From assembly GCA_027315405.1 (NCBI GenBank), contig DAHUYB010000001.1, forward strand, positions 1-64,000: a stretch of DNA of 64,000 nucleotides, written 5' to 3'. The notes beneath the pieces are model-generated. The model saw only the letters and a program-made list of their open reading frames with translations, searched no databases and was not told where the DNA came from. Positions 29,715 to 39,004 of the stretch are shown in pieces. Each line of letters opens with the position of its first letter. Positions within the stretch are counted from its first letter, which is position 1. The translations under genes were made by a program, and so were the position numbers. This stretch comes from Gammaproteobacteria bacterium. Its GTDB lineage: Bacteria > Pseudomonadota > Gammaproteobacteria > Natronospirales > REEB76.

Positions 29715-30974
29715 ATGCAAAGACTCTATTCCTGGTTCGTGACTCTTGTGGCGATAGCATTGGCATTCTATTTTATCCACTTAGAGTCAAGCGGACTTTA
29801 TCTGGCAGCGCACGATCCTCCGGAGATTTCAGCACCAGCCGCACAATCAAAGGAGCTGCGCGTACGGCTTGGCCGCCTGATCGTGTGGAATCACTACATG
29901 GGAAGGGTCAACGCGGAAGATACTGTTTCGATCTTCTCCAGAATGGGTGCGGAGGCCGTGATTACGTTTCTCGTTCCAGAAGGTGCTAGTGTAAAGCGCG
30001 GACAGATCCTTGTGCGTTTCGATTCGACGGATACCGAGCGCAATATGGTCAAACTGAAACAGGATGAAATCACGGCGGAAACCGAGTTGCGGAGTCTGTT
30101 GGATGCGGAGCTCCCAATTGATCTGGCGGGCATACGGATGAAGCTCGCGGAGCAGACACACAAAGTGCAAATGGAGGACAAGTTTCTGAGCGACTCCGAG
30201 GCGCTGCAGAAACAGGGATTACTTTCCGCGGAGGAGCTTTCGCAGGAACGCAGTGATGCAGCCACGCAACGGGAAAAATTGCTGCAGCTGCGTCAAAAGG
30301 TGAATCTCACCGAGCAGTACATTGATCCGGCCAAGGTGGCGCAGGCCAAAGCTAAACTGGTCGCAGCGCAGGAAGCGCTTCGGCTTGGGCGGCGGCAGTT
30401 AAAGGATTCAGTAATCCGTGCTCCGGTTTCCGGCGTCGTAATCTACAAGCCGATCAACGTCGGAGGCGGGTATCGTACGGTACGTGTCGGCGACACCGTC
30501 TATAAAAACCAAGTCTTCATGACTTTGCCGAATACAAGTCGGATGGTGGTGGAATGCTATGTGCCGGAGTCTGATTTTGGCGAACTCCAGGCTGGCATGG
30601 CCGCCACGGTCAGTCCCGTTTCCCATCCGCAGATGCAGTTCGATGGAACGGTGCTGCGGGTGGATCTCATCGCGGGTACGGCGCCGGATGAGCCTTCGTG
30701 GCAGCGGTTTTTTCACACCGTGATTCTTCTCGGTGTTGGGAATACTGGGCTGTATCCAGGCATGTCCGTGTCGGTCAGTGTGCTGACTTATGAAAAGAAG
30801 CACGCCGTACTGGTGCCGCGGGCCGCGATCCGCTGGGCCGACGGCCGCCCTTACGTTGTTGAGCATGGTGTGCTCGGAAACCGCAGGGTTGAACTGCAAT
30901 TGGGACGTGCAGACATGAGTTATTACGAAGCCCTAAGCGGCATCAAGCCGGGTGTGGCAGTGCTGACGCAATGA
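29715..30974 (+). CDS. HlyD/MacA-type membrane fusion protein
   Basis: A 419-residue periplasmic adaptor with one N-terminal transmembrane anchor (residues ~5-27). It has a biotinyl-lipoyl-like half motif (EGASVKRGQILVRFDSTD), a coiled-coil hairpin (~110-220) and the returning lipoyl half (DSVIRAPVSGVVIYKPINVG). It bridges the ABC permease and the TolC-like channel. Its stop overlaps the ATPase start by four bases (ATGA), showing translational coupling. Confidence 0.88.
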   Translation: MQRLYSWFVTLVAIALAFYFIHLESSGLYLAAHDPPEISAPAAQSKELRVRLGRLIVWNHYMGRVNAEDTVSIFSRMGAEAVITFLVPEGASVKRGQILVRFDSTDTERNMVKLKQDEITAETELRSLLDAELPIDLAGIRMKLAEQTHKVQMEDKFLSDSEALQKQGLLSAEELSQERSDAATQREKLLQLRQKVNLTEQYIDPAKVAQAKAKLVAAQEALRLGRRQLKDSVIRAPVSGVVIYKPINVGGGYRTVRVGDTVYKNQVFMTLPNTSRMVVECYVPESDFGELQAGMAATVSPVSHPQMQFDGTVLRVDLIAGTAPDEPSWQRFFHTVILLGVGNTGLYPGMSVSVSVLTYEKKHAVLVPRAAIRWADGRPYVVEHGVLGNRRVELQLGRADMSYYEALSGIKPGVAVLTQ

Positions 30975-31654
30975 ACGCAGCTGAACTTCTCAAATTCCGC
31001 TCGGTGTCAAAGCGCTTTCGACTCCAATCGGGGACGGTCGATGCGCTGAATAACGTAGACATGACAGTGTCTGCCGGGGAGTTCGTTGCTTTGTCCGGCC
31101 CGTCTGGATCAGGCAAAACGACCTTGCTCATGCTGGCTGCGCTGCTGGACCGGCCGTCCGCGGGCAATATTGTCTTCGACGGCCGTGAGACTTCCAGCTT
31201 AAGCGAGATTGAGCGAAGCGCCCTGCGCGCTCGTTCCATCGGCATGATTTTTCAGAATTATTATCTTTTACCGCGGCGCACGGTTTTGCAAAACGTGCTG
31301 TTTCGGTTCCGCTACCTTCCGAATCCACCGCAGGAGCCGCGGGCGACTGCATTGCAGGCTTTGGACATGGTCGGGTTACGGGGTTTTGCCGACCGTCCGG
31401 CCGGACTGTTGTCCGGAGGCGAGATGCAGCGCGTCGCAATCGCTCGCGCCATCGCGGTCGGGCCGAAACTGCTCGCGGCCGATGAGCCCACGGGAAACCT
31501 CGATGCGGATGCCGCGCGCGCGGTCATGGAGTGTCTCGCAAGGCTGAAGGCCCTGGGCACCGCAATCCTGCTGGTAACGCATAATGATGCGTTGCTTTGT
31601 TACGCCCAGCGCTGTCTGCGGTGCCACCACGGTACGTTGGAGGATCGGGGTTGA
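30971..31654 (+). CDS. ABC transporter ATP-binding protein (LolD/MacB/DevA type)
   Basis: A 227-residue ATPase with Walker A GPSGSGKTTLL, Q-loop in IFQNYYLLPRRTV, signature LSGGEMQRVAIARA, Walker B and D-loop LLAADEPTGNLD, and H-switch VTHND. This subfamily powers FtsX-fold permeases. It overlaps both neighbours by four bases. With the TolC-like, HlyD-like and permease genes it forms a complete DevBCA/MacAB-like tripartite exporter. Confidence 0.92.
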   Translation: MNAAELLKFRSVSKRFRLQSGTVDALNNVDMTVSAGEFVALSGPSGSGKTTLLMLAALLDRPSAGNIVFDGRETSSLSEIERSALRARSIGMIFQNYYLLPRRTVLQNVLFRFRYLPNPPQEPRATALQALDMVGLRGFADRPAGLLSGGEMQRVAIARAIAVGPKLLAADEPTGNLDADAARAVMECLARLKALGTAILLVTHNDALLCYAQRCLRCHHGTLEDRG

Positions 31655-32853
31655 ATCTGCGGAGTGAGGTGCTGGGCGACATTAACGAGAGCATTCAGTC
31701 TCATATGGGTCGCGCCCTCCTGATTTTTGGAGCGGTTGCACTCGGCGCATTCGCTCTGACGGTGTTGCTCTCAGTGTCCCATGGATTGACGGAGCGTACT
31801 GATGCATTGGTGCGTCAATTAGGAAACCGCACGTTCGCGGTGCTCGGCAGCTCATTTCCACCTTCCGGCTCCGGACTGCGGCTCAGGGCACGTGATGCGC
31901 GCCTGATTACATCAAATCTGCCCGCGCTTACGGTGAGCGTGGTACGCAACGATACGGCGCCGCTGCAGGATCATGCCGACTGGCTCCACGTGATTGCAAC
32001 GGACAGTCATCTCGCTGCAGTTCGAGGCTGGACGTTACTGAATGGAAGATTTCTGGATGCAAGTGACGTGGCCCAGACTCAACGAGAGCTTGTGGTTACA
32101 CAGGGACTAGCTTCCGAATGGGGTTGGCATGTGGGCGAGATCGTGATTCTTAAGCAAACGGCCTTTTCGGTGGTAGGCGTAGTGAAGACGCCACCCAGCA
32201 GTCTTGAAGCACAGGTGTTCGCCCGAACCATCGTGGTGCCGGACAGAAGCGTATTCGTACCCTACACGGTCGCGCCCGCGTGGATGACAGATTCTGGTCT
32301 GAGGGTTAGTGGTGTCGATGCAATTTACGTGCAGGCACCAACTGCGCGTGCGATACCCCAGGCGATATCCGCTGTGGCCAATCTCTTGAGGCAGGCGGGA
32401 CTAAGAGTGCGCCGCCTGCAATGGATCACGCCCGCGGCTTTGTCGAGTGGGCTAAATAGGTTGAAGCGCATGGTGCAGTCGACAGCCGGAGGGATTGCAT
32501 TCCTGGCGTTGATTCTCGGCGGCGTGACGCTCGCCAGCCTGATGCTGGCCAATGTTCAGGATCGGATTGTTGAAATCGGCCTGAGACGCGCATTTGGTGC
32601 CCAAAGGGCAGACATAGCCAGAATATTTGTACTTGAGGCGTTGGTGGTCACCGGCACCGCCAGCTTTGCGGGCACGCTTGCTGCAGCGCTGATATTGAAA
32701 CTGGCAGGGCCTTTGCCCTTGCCTGCAAAACTCAGTGCTTTCTCGCTGCTGGCGCCCTCCGCATTTGGGCTCATTCTTGGCGCCATTTCAGCTTGGTGGC
32801 CAGCCAGAATCGCGGCCTGCATCGAACCGGCACAAGCGCTTCGCCAAGGGTGA
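31651..32853 (+). CDS. FtsX/MacB-type ABC permease
   Basis: A 400-residue permease with one N-terminal transmembrane helix (~18-45, GRALLIFGAVALGAFALTVL), a large periplasmic MacB-like domain (~50-280), and three C-terminal helices including EIGLRRAFGAQRADIARIFV, the conserved FtsX-fold segment. TTG at 31651 gives the same four-base overlap as the other exporter genes (TTGA). An upstream ATG would lie deep in the ATPase gene. The substrate is unknown; peptides, proteins or lipids are moved by relatives. Confidence 0.88.
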   Translation: MNLRSEVLGDINESIQSHMGRALLIFGAVALGAFALTVLLSVSHGLTERTDALVRQLGNRTFAVLGSSFPPSGSGLRLRARDARLITSNLPALTVSVVRNDTAPLQDHADWLHVIATDSHLAAVRGWTLLNGRFLDASDVAQTQRELVVTQGLASEWGWHVGEIVILKQTAFSVVGVVKTPPSSLEAQVFARTIVVPDRSVFVPYTVAPAWMTDSGLRVSGVDAIYVQAPTARAIPQAISAVANLLRQAGLRVRRLQWITPAALSSGLNRLKRMVQSTAGGIAFLALILGGVTLASLMLANVQDRIVEIGLRRAFGAQRADIARIFVLEALVVTGTASFAGTLAAALILKLAGPLPLPAKLSAFSLLAPSAFGLILGAISAWWPARIAACIEPAQALRQG

Positions 32854-32879
32854 TGCTCCGGTCTAGAGCCCGGGGCATC
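32852..32879 (+). terminator. Terminator-like hairpin after the exporter operon
   Basis: GATGC(T)CCGG pairs with CC(C)GGGGCATC around a short loop, overlapping the permease stop, and is followed by GCCGCCCTTTTG. The T-run is short. It probably ends the exporter transcript. Confidence 0.5.
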
Positions 32880-32975
32880 GCCGCCCTTTTGTGCACGCAG
32901 CGATGACCGCCGGTAAGAATAGAGACGCAGTATTTGTGGAAACAAGATCCTGGTTCGCTGCGATCACGAGGCCCT

Positions 32976-33008
32976 AAAAAAGGCCGCTCCATCATGGAGC
33001 GGCCTTTT
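32976..33008 (-). terminator. Bidirectional terminator (right copy)
   Basis: Same hairpin as at 19759-19792. On the minus strand it lies directly downstream of the S41 protease stop at 33029 and ends with six T residues. Confidence 0.9.
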
Positions 33009-33066
33009 GATTTGCACGCGCTGCGGCGTCAATGCAACGGCGGCAGGTGCGGGTGGTGGTTGGGGT
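32976..33066. repeat. 91-bp direct repeat, right copy (island boundary)
   Basis: One mismatch to 19759-19849. It covers the terminator and the last ~12 codons of the S41 protease gene (encoding the Pro/His-rich C-terminus). The protease reading frame continues intact beyond 33066, so this is the original copy. Confidence 0.95.
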
Positions 33067-36000
33067 AGGGCGGACGCGGGAACACCGGCGCCGGATGTTG
33101 CTTGAGTTCCTGCAGCAGCACCTCGACCGCTTTTTCGAGCTGCGGGTCGTGGCCTTCGCGCACCCGTTTCGGGTCCTGCCAGACTTCGATGTTGGGCGCA
33201 ATGCCGTGGTTTTCCACCTCCCAATGCCCGTGCAGGCCGTAGATGGCCCAGCGCGGCGCGGTGATGCGGCCGCCGTCCATGAGCCGCGGATACAAGCCGA
33301 TGCCCACCAGCCCGCCCCAGGTGCGCGTGCCGATCAGCGGCCCGATGTGCATGCGCTTGAAATACCAGGGCAGCGCGTCGCCGCCGGAGCCCGAGAACTG
33401 GTTGATGAGCATGGCCTTGGGACCGAAGATCGCCTGGGTGGGCTCGGTGTAGTCCTGGCCCTCGCGGGTCATCACCCGGCTCATGGGCCGGCGCATGAGG
33501 TAATCCACGATGTAGTCCGCCAACTGGCCGCCGTGGTTGTAGCGCTCATCAATTACCGCGCCCTGCTTGTCGGTCTGGGCGAAGTAATAGCGATTGAAGT
33601 TGCGGAAGCCGCCGCCGGCGGTGTCCGGCAGGTACACATAGGCGAGCTTGCCGCCGGAGAGGCGGTCCACCAGCCGACGGTTATGCTCGATCCAGTCGAG
33701 GTTGCGCAGCGCGAACTCGTTGGCGATCGGCACCACCGTGACGTTGCGGGCGCCCCGGCCGTCCGCATTGGGACCGACGCGTAGCACGGTCTGCTGGCCG
33801 GCGGTGCCCACGAAGTAGCGGTAAATGTTGTCGCGGGAGGTGAGTTCCCGGCCGTTCACCGCCAGCAGGTATTCGCCGGCCTTGACGTTCACGCCCGGCT
33901 GGGTGAGCGGCGCCTGCAACTGCGGGTTCCAGTTCTCGCCGCTGTAGATTTTGCTAAAGCGGTAGCGCCCATGGGCGATGGTGTAATCGGCGCCCAGCAA
34001 GCCCACCGACACTTTCTGCATCTGCGGTTCGGCGCCGCCGCGCACGAACATGTGGCCCACGGACAGGTAGGACAGCATCTTGCGGAACAGGAAGTTGAGA
34101 TCGTCGCGGCTGGCGATGCCCGGCAGATACACCGCGAAGCGCTGCTCGGCGAGCGGCAGGTTGAGACCATTGAAGTGCGGGTTGTAAAAGAAATCGCGCT
34201 CGATGCGCCAAACCTCGTGGTACATCTGGTTCCATTCCTCCCGCGGCACCACCCACACCTGCATGTCCGCGATCTTGAGTTTGCCGGCGCCGGGTTTCGG
34301 CGCGGCCGCAGTCTTGGCGATGAACCAGTCGTGCTTGATCTGATACAGCATCTTCTCGCCGTTGAAGGATAGGGCGAAATCATTGACACCGTGCAGCAGT
34401 GGCTCGGTCTTGCGTTTCTCCAGGTCGAACTTAACCACGCTCAGGGGCGTCGGGCCATTGCCCATCATCACCAGCGGTGCTTCCTGCAGGAACAGCTCGC
34501 CAGATTTGCCGGCGGACAGGCCTACGTAATCGGCGGCGGGAATCGGCAGCGCCAGGGTGCGTTGCAACAGGCCGTCGAAATCGATGCGCACCGTGATTGG
34601 CTTTTCCACCGGCTTGTTCTTGCCGTTTTCCTTTGCCTTGCCGTTGGCTGGTTTTTCCGGCGCGGCGTTCTCGTCGTCGCTTTGCGGCGCCAGCGGCGAG
34701 GGCAGGTCACGGCGCAGCACCGCCACATACACACTGCGGGTCACCGGATGCGCCTCGCTGGTCATGTCCAGCCAGCCGGTGGTGAGCCCCATGTCGGTGC
34801 TGGCGGTAAAGTACAGGTACTTGCCGTTCTTGTCCCACACCGGATACAGGCAATCGCTCATGCCGTCGGTCACCTGATGGACTTTGCCGTCGGCGAGCGA
34901 ATACACGAACACCGCACGCAGATGGTTGGACAGTTGCTTGGTGTAGGCCAGCCATTGGCCGTCCGGCGACCAGGACTGATCGAACTCGTGCAGCGGCGTG
35001 TCGAAGCGGTCGGTATCCACTTTCACCGGTAACGGGTGCTCGAGATCCACAACCCACAGGTTCAGGCGTTTGTCGCTGTAAGCGATCCTCTTGCTGTCCG
35101 GCGACCATACCGGCGCATAGAAGAACGACGGCGGATTGCCGAGGTTGATGACGCGCGGCGGCTTCAGGCCGCGCTGATCGCGGATATACAGTTCATATTC
35201 GCCGGAAGCGTCGGAGAAATACGCGATCCATTTACCGTCCGGCGACCATGCCGGGCTGCGCTCCGCGGCCCCCGGGGTGGAAGTGATGTCGCGGATGTCG
35301 CCCTTCTTCGCCGGTACCGTGAGGATGTCGGCGTGGGCTTCGAATACCGCGCGTGCGCCGGTCGGCGAGATGCCGGCATTGAGAATCTGCTTGACCACCT
35401 TCACGAAATGCGGGGCGAGTTGCGGCATGTCGCCGGCCACACGCACCTGCACCACGGTATCGGCGTGGGTGGCCAGGTCAAACAGATGCAGCACCCCCAT
35501 TTGCGAATACACGATGGCACCGGGGCCGGCGGCGGCCGAATCAATGTCGAAGCCGTCATTATTCAGCAGCTTGGTGACGCGGCCGGATTGGGTGTCGTAA
35601 GCGAACAGCGTCACCGGCCCGTCACGGTCGGAAAGGAAATATACCTGCTTGCCTACCCACATGGGGTTGCGGTCGTTGGAATTGTCGCGCGGGATTTTCA
35701 CCACGCTGGAATCCGACAGCCGCGCGATCCAGATGGGCGTGGTCTGACCGCCGCGATAGCCTTTCCAGTCCGGCTCCCACTGGAACACCGGACTGTAGGC
35801 GATATGCGAGCCGTCGGGAGAATAACTGCCGTCCTCGGCCATGGACAGCGGCAGCGGCGAGGGCAGCCCGCCGCTCAACGGCACGGTGAATAGCTGGTCG
35901 GAGTCGTTGGTGTTGTCGCGGTTGGAAACGAACAGCACGCTTTTGCCGTCGGGCGTCCAGCCCACCGCCCGGTTGAGTCCCGGATGCCAAGTGAGCCTTT

Positions 36001-36295
36001 TCGGTTCACCGCCCGCGGCCGGCACCACATACACGTCGGGGTTGCCGTCGGTGTCGCCGGTGTAGGCGAGCATCCGGCCGTCGGGTGAAAACACCGGGCC
36101 GCTGGCGAGGCCGTTGCCGCCTACCAGCACGTGCGCATCGCCGCCGGCCCGCGGCGCGATCCAGATTTCGTCGCCGTAGGCGAAGGCGATCTGCGTGCGC
36201 GAGAGCGTCGGGGTCTGGAGCAGCAGCGGCGGATTGGCCGCGGCGGCAAACGGAGAGGACAGGGCAAGCAACAGGGCTGCGATGGCGTATCTCAT
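33029..36295 (-). CDS. Tricorn-type S41 protease with TolB-like propeller
   Basis: A 1088-residue exported protease. It has a signal peptide (MRYAIAALLLALSSPFAAA) from ATG 36295, then WD40/TolB-like propeller repeats with SPDG motifs (such as FSPDGRMLAYTGD, WSPDGKWIAYFSD). A PDZ-like region (~780-850) and an S41 catalytic domain follow, with the nucleophile in FSGSGGD (Ser970) and GTRTWGG downstream. This is the bacterial tricorn-like layout (protein or peptide degradation in the periplasm). The C-terminus is Pro/His-rich. Its 3' end is duplicated at the left island boundary. Confidence 0.92.
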   Translation of the reverse strand: MRYAIAALLLALSSPFAAAANPPLLLQTPTLSRTQIAFAYGDEIWIAPRAGGDAHVLVGGNGLASGPVFSPDGRMLAYTGDTDGNPDVYVVPAAGGEPKRLTWHPGLNRAVGWTPDGKSVLFVSNRDNTNDSDQLFTVPLSGGLPSPLPLSMAEDGSYSPDGSHIAYSPVFQWEPDWKGYRGGQTTPIWIARLSDSSVVKIPRDNSNDRNPMWVGKQVYFLSDRDGPVTLFAYDTQSGRVTKLLNNDGFDIDSAAAGPGAIVYSQMGVLHLFDLATHADTVVQVRVAGDMPQLAPHFVKVVKQILNAGISPTGARAVFEAHADILTVPAKKGDIRDITSTPGAAERSPAWSPDGKWIAYFSDASGEYELYIRDQRGLKPPRVINLGNPPSFFYAPVWSPDSKRIAYSDKRLNLWVVDLEHPLPVKVDTDRFDTPLHEFDQSWSPDGQWLAYTKQLSNHLRAVFVYSLADGKVHQVTDGMSDCLYPVWDKNGKYLYFTASTDMGLTTGWLDMTSEAHPVTRSVYVAVLRRDLPSPLAPQSDDENAAPEKPANGKAKENGKNKPVEKPITVRIDFDGLLQRTLALPIPAADYVGLSAGKSGELFLQEAPLVMMGNGPTPLSVVKFDLEKRKTEPLLHGVNDFALSFNGEKMLYQIKHDWFIAKTAAAPKPGAGKLKIADMQVWVVPREEWNQMYHEVWRIERDFFYNPHFNGLNLPLAEQRFAVYLPGIASRDDLNFLFRKMLSYLSVGHMFVRGGAEPQMQKVSVGLLGADYTIAHGRYRFSKIYSGENWNPQLQAPLTQPGVNVKAGEYLLAVNGRELTSRDNIYRYFVGTAGQQTVLRVGPNADGRGARNVTVVPIANEFALRNLDWIEHNRRLVDRLSGGKLAYVYLPDTAGGGFRNFNRYYFAQTDKQGAVIDERYNHGGQLADYIVDYLMRRPMSRVMTREGQDYTEPTQAIFGPKAMLINQFSGSGGDALPWYFKRMHIGPLIGTRTWGGLVGIGLYPRLMDGGRITAPRWAIYGLHGHWEVENHGIAPNIEVWQDPKRVREGHDPQLEKAVEVLLQELKQHPAPVFPRPPYPNHHPHLPPLH

Positions 36296-36467
36296 GACGG
36301 GCTTTCCTGATTCTGGTTTTGGATAGAGGTGGGCCGCCAGAGTATAGCCAAACCCATGTTCCCGATGGTTGTGGGAGCAGTGCGCCTCATCACGGTGCTT
36401 CTGCAGGCATCCGGATGGCAGCGGCATTTTCAACCTCCGTGACGCTTTGTAAATTTTATGCTATAAG

Positions 36468-36494
36468 CTTTCAAAGCTACCGGAGCTTTGAAAG
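36468..36494. promoter_or_regulatory. Perfect palindromic operator upstream of the Fic gene
   Basis: CTTTCAAAGCT-ACCGG-AGCTTTGAAAG, 11-base arms and a 5-base spacer, ending 32 bases before the fic start. A plausible -10 (TATAAG or TATGCT) lies just upstream at 36458-36467. A repressor bound here would block transcription; the Fic protein carries its own C-terminal winged-helix region and may be the binder. Confidence 0.75.
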
Positions 36495-36526
36495 TCCCTG
36501 CGGCCGACCTGGAGGCCCTCAATCCC

Positions 36527-37666
36527 ATGAATTCAAAGGATTTCCGCTGTCCGGAAGCCGGTAACTTGGTACCCATCGCCGGCGGGCAATGGGCATTTGT
36601 GCCGGCACCCCTGCCCGCCGAACTTGGTTATGACACGACTCTCACGCTTGCGCTATCGCGGGCGGATGCAGCCCTTTCGGAACTCGCCGGTCTCGGCCGG
36701 GTGCTGCCCAATCCGCATCTGCTGATCGCGTCTTACATCCGCCGCGAGGCGGTGCTGTCGTCACGCATCGAAGGCACCCGTTCGAGCCTCTCCGATATCC
36801 TGCGGGATGAAGCCGGCGCGGAGGTCCCCAATGGCCAGGCGGCGGACCTGCGCGAGGTACGCAACTACGTCAGCGCACTGGAATACGGCATCCAGCGCCT
36901 CAAGTCACTGCCCTTGTCACTGCGGCTGGTGCGCGAGCTGCACGCGCGGCTCATGCAAGGCGTGCGCGGCGAACATGCCGCAGCCGGCGAATTCCGCCGC
37001 TCCCAGAACTGGATCGGCCCCGCCGGCAGCACCCTGGCAACCGCGGCTTATGTGCCGCCGCCCCCACCGGCGATGCAGGCGGCGCTGGGCGAGTGGGAGA
37101 AATTCATTCACCAGCACGATGCCATGCCGGATCTGGTGCAATGCGCGTTGCTGCATGAACAGTTCGAAGCCATCCATCCGTTTCTCGACGGCAACGGCCG
37201 CGTGGGGCGGTTGTTGATCACCTTGTTTCTCATGGAAAGGGCGCGCCTCCCGCAGCCGCTCTTGTATCTGTCCGTTTACATAGAGGAACACCGGCGGGAT
37301 TATTACGAATTGTTGCAGCGCGTACGCACGGATTGCGACTGGAATGCCTGGCTGCGGTTTTTCCTGGCGGGCGTCGAGACGACCGCCAAAGATGCGGTGC
37401 TGCGCGCCCGGCGCCTCATGGATCTGCGCGAAAAAATCCGCACGCGTTTTGCCGGCAAACCCAAGATACTGGCACTGCTGGACCAGCTGTTCATCAATCC
37501 CTACATCAGCGTGGCGCGTGCCGAGAAAATTCTGGGGGTGTCCAATCCCACTGCCCGCCAAGCGGTGGTCATGCTGGAAAAAACCGGGGTGCTGAAGGAA
37601 GTCAGCGGCCGTGCCTGGGGCAAACTTTACCTGGCCGGGGCGATCCTCGAGGCGGTGCAATCCTGA
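36527..37666 (+). CDS. Fic family protein with C-terminal winged helix
   Basis: A 379-residue Fic protein (AMP transferase type). The active motif HPFLDGNGRVGR starts at His217. An N-terminal inhibitory-type motif SSRIEGT is at ~75-81, marking a class II (self-inhibited) Fic protein. The last ~70 residues form a winged-helix-like domain (SNPTARQAVVMLEKTGVLKE). ATG at 36527 follows GGAGG; a TTG at 36488 would lie in the palindrome. The palindrome upstream suggests autoregulation. A C-terminal fragment of a related protein lies at 42031-42132. Confidence 0.92.
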   Translation: MNSKDFRCPEAGNLVPIAGGQWAFVPAPLPAELGYDTTLTLALSRADAALSELAGLGRVLPNPHLLIASYIRREAVLSSRIEGTRSSLSDILRDEAGAEVPNGQAADLREVRNYVSALEYGIQRLKSLPLSLRLVRELHARLMQGVRGEHAAAGEFRRSQNWIGPAGSTLATAAYVPPPPPAMQAALGEWEKFIHQHDAMPDLVQCALLHEQFEAIHPFLDGNGRVGRLLITLFLMERARLPQPLLYLSVYIEEHRRDYYELLQRVRTDCDWNAWLRFFLAGVETTAKDAVLRARRLMDLREKIRTRFAGKPKILALLDQLFINPYISVARAEKILGVSNPTARQAVVMLEKTGVLKEVSGRAWGKLYLAGAILEAVQS

Positions 37667-37793
37667 GTCGCGGCAGCAGGTTAGAGCACTGACCCTGTGA
37701 GGCGGGGATGGCGCGGGTGGATTCCAGCATTTGCGGACCGCAATGCAGGCGATGTAGTCGTATAGTTGACTGAGGCTTGAAACGGGAGCAGCC

Positions 37794-38906
37794 ATGCCTA
37801 ATCGCAGCACCACATCCTGGATCGTCATCGGCACCGCGCTGCTGATGGCGGCATTAAGCGCTTGCCGGCAAGCACAGCTTGATGACCGCCCACCACCCTT
37901 GTCGCCGGCCTTGCGGCAAGCCGCGGATCGTTTCCTGCTGCGATCGGAACAACTGCGCATCGAACAAGCCGGCCTAGGCCCGAGCCTGAAAGCCGATCTC
38001 GATGCCAGCCGCTACTCCGCCCTGATAGCGGCGCTCGATGCCCTCAATCAGACCGACCGCGCCGATCCGCGTTATGAGTTTGTGTATCGCGACGCACTCG
38101 ACGCCATCGTTTCCTGCAACTCACCGGATGATTCCATGGAGCGCCCGCTGCTGACTATGCAGGACGCCATGCCCACCAGCGTGTGGAGCCACGTGCTGCT
38201 GGCGCATTATTACGAGGCCATGGCCTGCAACGCCCGCGGCACCGGCTGGGCCAGGGATTTAAGCAGCGATCAGGTGAATAGCCTGGAGAATTTCGACCGC
38301 CGCGCCTATATCGAATACCGGCAAGCCCTGGCCATCAATCCCAATCTATTTCCGGTTTACGACGAGCTGCTGGCAATAGCCAATCAGCTTGGATCCCTGC
38401 AACAGATAACCGCGATTTATAAACAGTCGCGCCTGCACCTGCCCAATAGCTATCTGCTGGCAGCCGATTACATGAACGCACTCAAGCCCCGCTGGCACGG
38501 TGATTACACGCTCATGTACCGGTTTGCCAATGAGATGCGCAAATATGTGGACAAGAATCCGCGCTTCTATGACTTGGGCGGATACGTAGCGGCCGATCAG
38601 GCGAATCTGGCGTATAACGGCAAAGATTATGCCACCGCATTCAGGCTCTATACCCAGGCCATCGAGTACGCCGATTATCCGAGCTGGATGGAATGGGCGG
38701 CCGAATCGGCACGCGGCATCAATCAATACCGTGTGGCCTACGTGTATTACCAACGCTATCTGCTCTACAAACCCCAGGATGCCGATGCCCGCAAGCGCTG
38801 GCGCGAATTTGCGCCGTTCTGTGCACCGCAGCCACAGCTGACGTGCCCGGGCGATCAGGGTTATCCCTGGGCGGGTGAAACATTTCCCGGGGCCGCCAAG
38901 CCCTGA
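37794..38906 (+). CDS. Lipoprotein with helical repeats, DUF4034-like
   Basis: A 370-residue lipoprotein with lipobox LSAC (Cys ~24). The rest is helical, with TPR-like stretches: RAYIEYRQALAINPNLFPVYDE and NGKDYATAFRLYTQAIEYAD. A DUF4034-type protein is possible because of the repeated Tyr/Ala helices and the Cys-containing ACNARGTGW; I am not sure. It follows the Fic gene by 127 bases and has its own GGGAG site. Probably periplasmic or outer-membrane anchored. Confidence 0.65.
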   Translation: MPNRSTTSWIVIGTALLMAALSACRQAQLDDRPPPLSPALRQAADRFLLRSEQLRIEQAGLGPSLKADLDASRYSALIAALDALNQTDRADPRYEFVYRDALDAIVSCNSPDDSMERPLLTMQDAMPTSVWSHVLLAHYYEAMACNARGTGWARDLSSDQVNSLENFDRRAYIEYRQALAINPNLFPVYDELLAIANQLGSLQQITAIYKQSRLHLPNSYLLAADYMNALKPRWHGDYTLMYRFANEMRKYVDKNPRFYDLGGYVAADQANLAYNGKDYATAFRLYTQAIEYADYPSWMEWAAESARGINQYRVAYVYYQRYLLYKPQDADARKRWREFAPFCAPQPQLTCPGDQGYPWAGETFPGAAKP

Positions 38907-39004
38907 AAGCTGTCGTATCATGAGACCCGGCCGGGGCAGCCGGTACAGGCCCGACAGGGCGCTGCCCAAGCAATACCAACAGCAACAATCCCGAGGAGTC
39001 CCCA

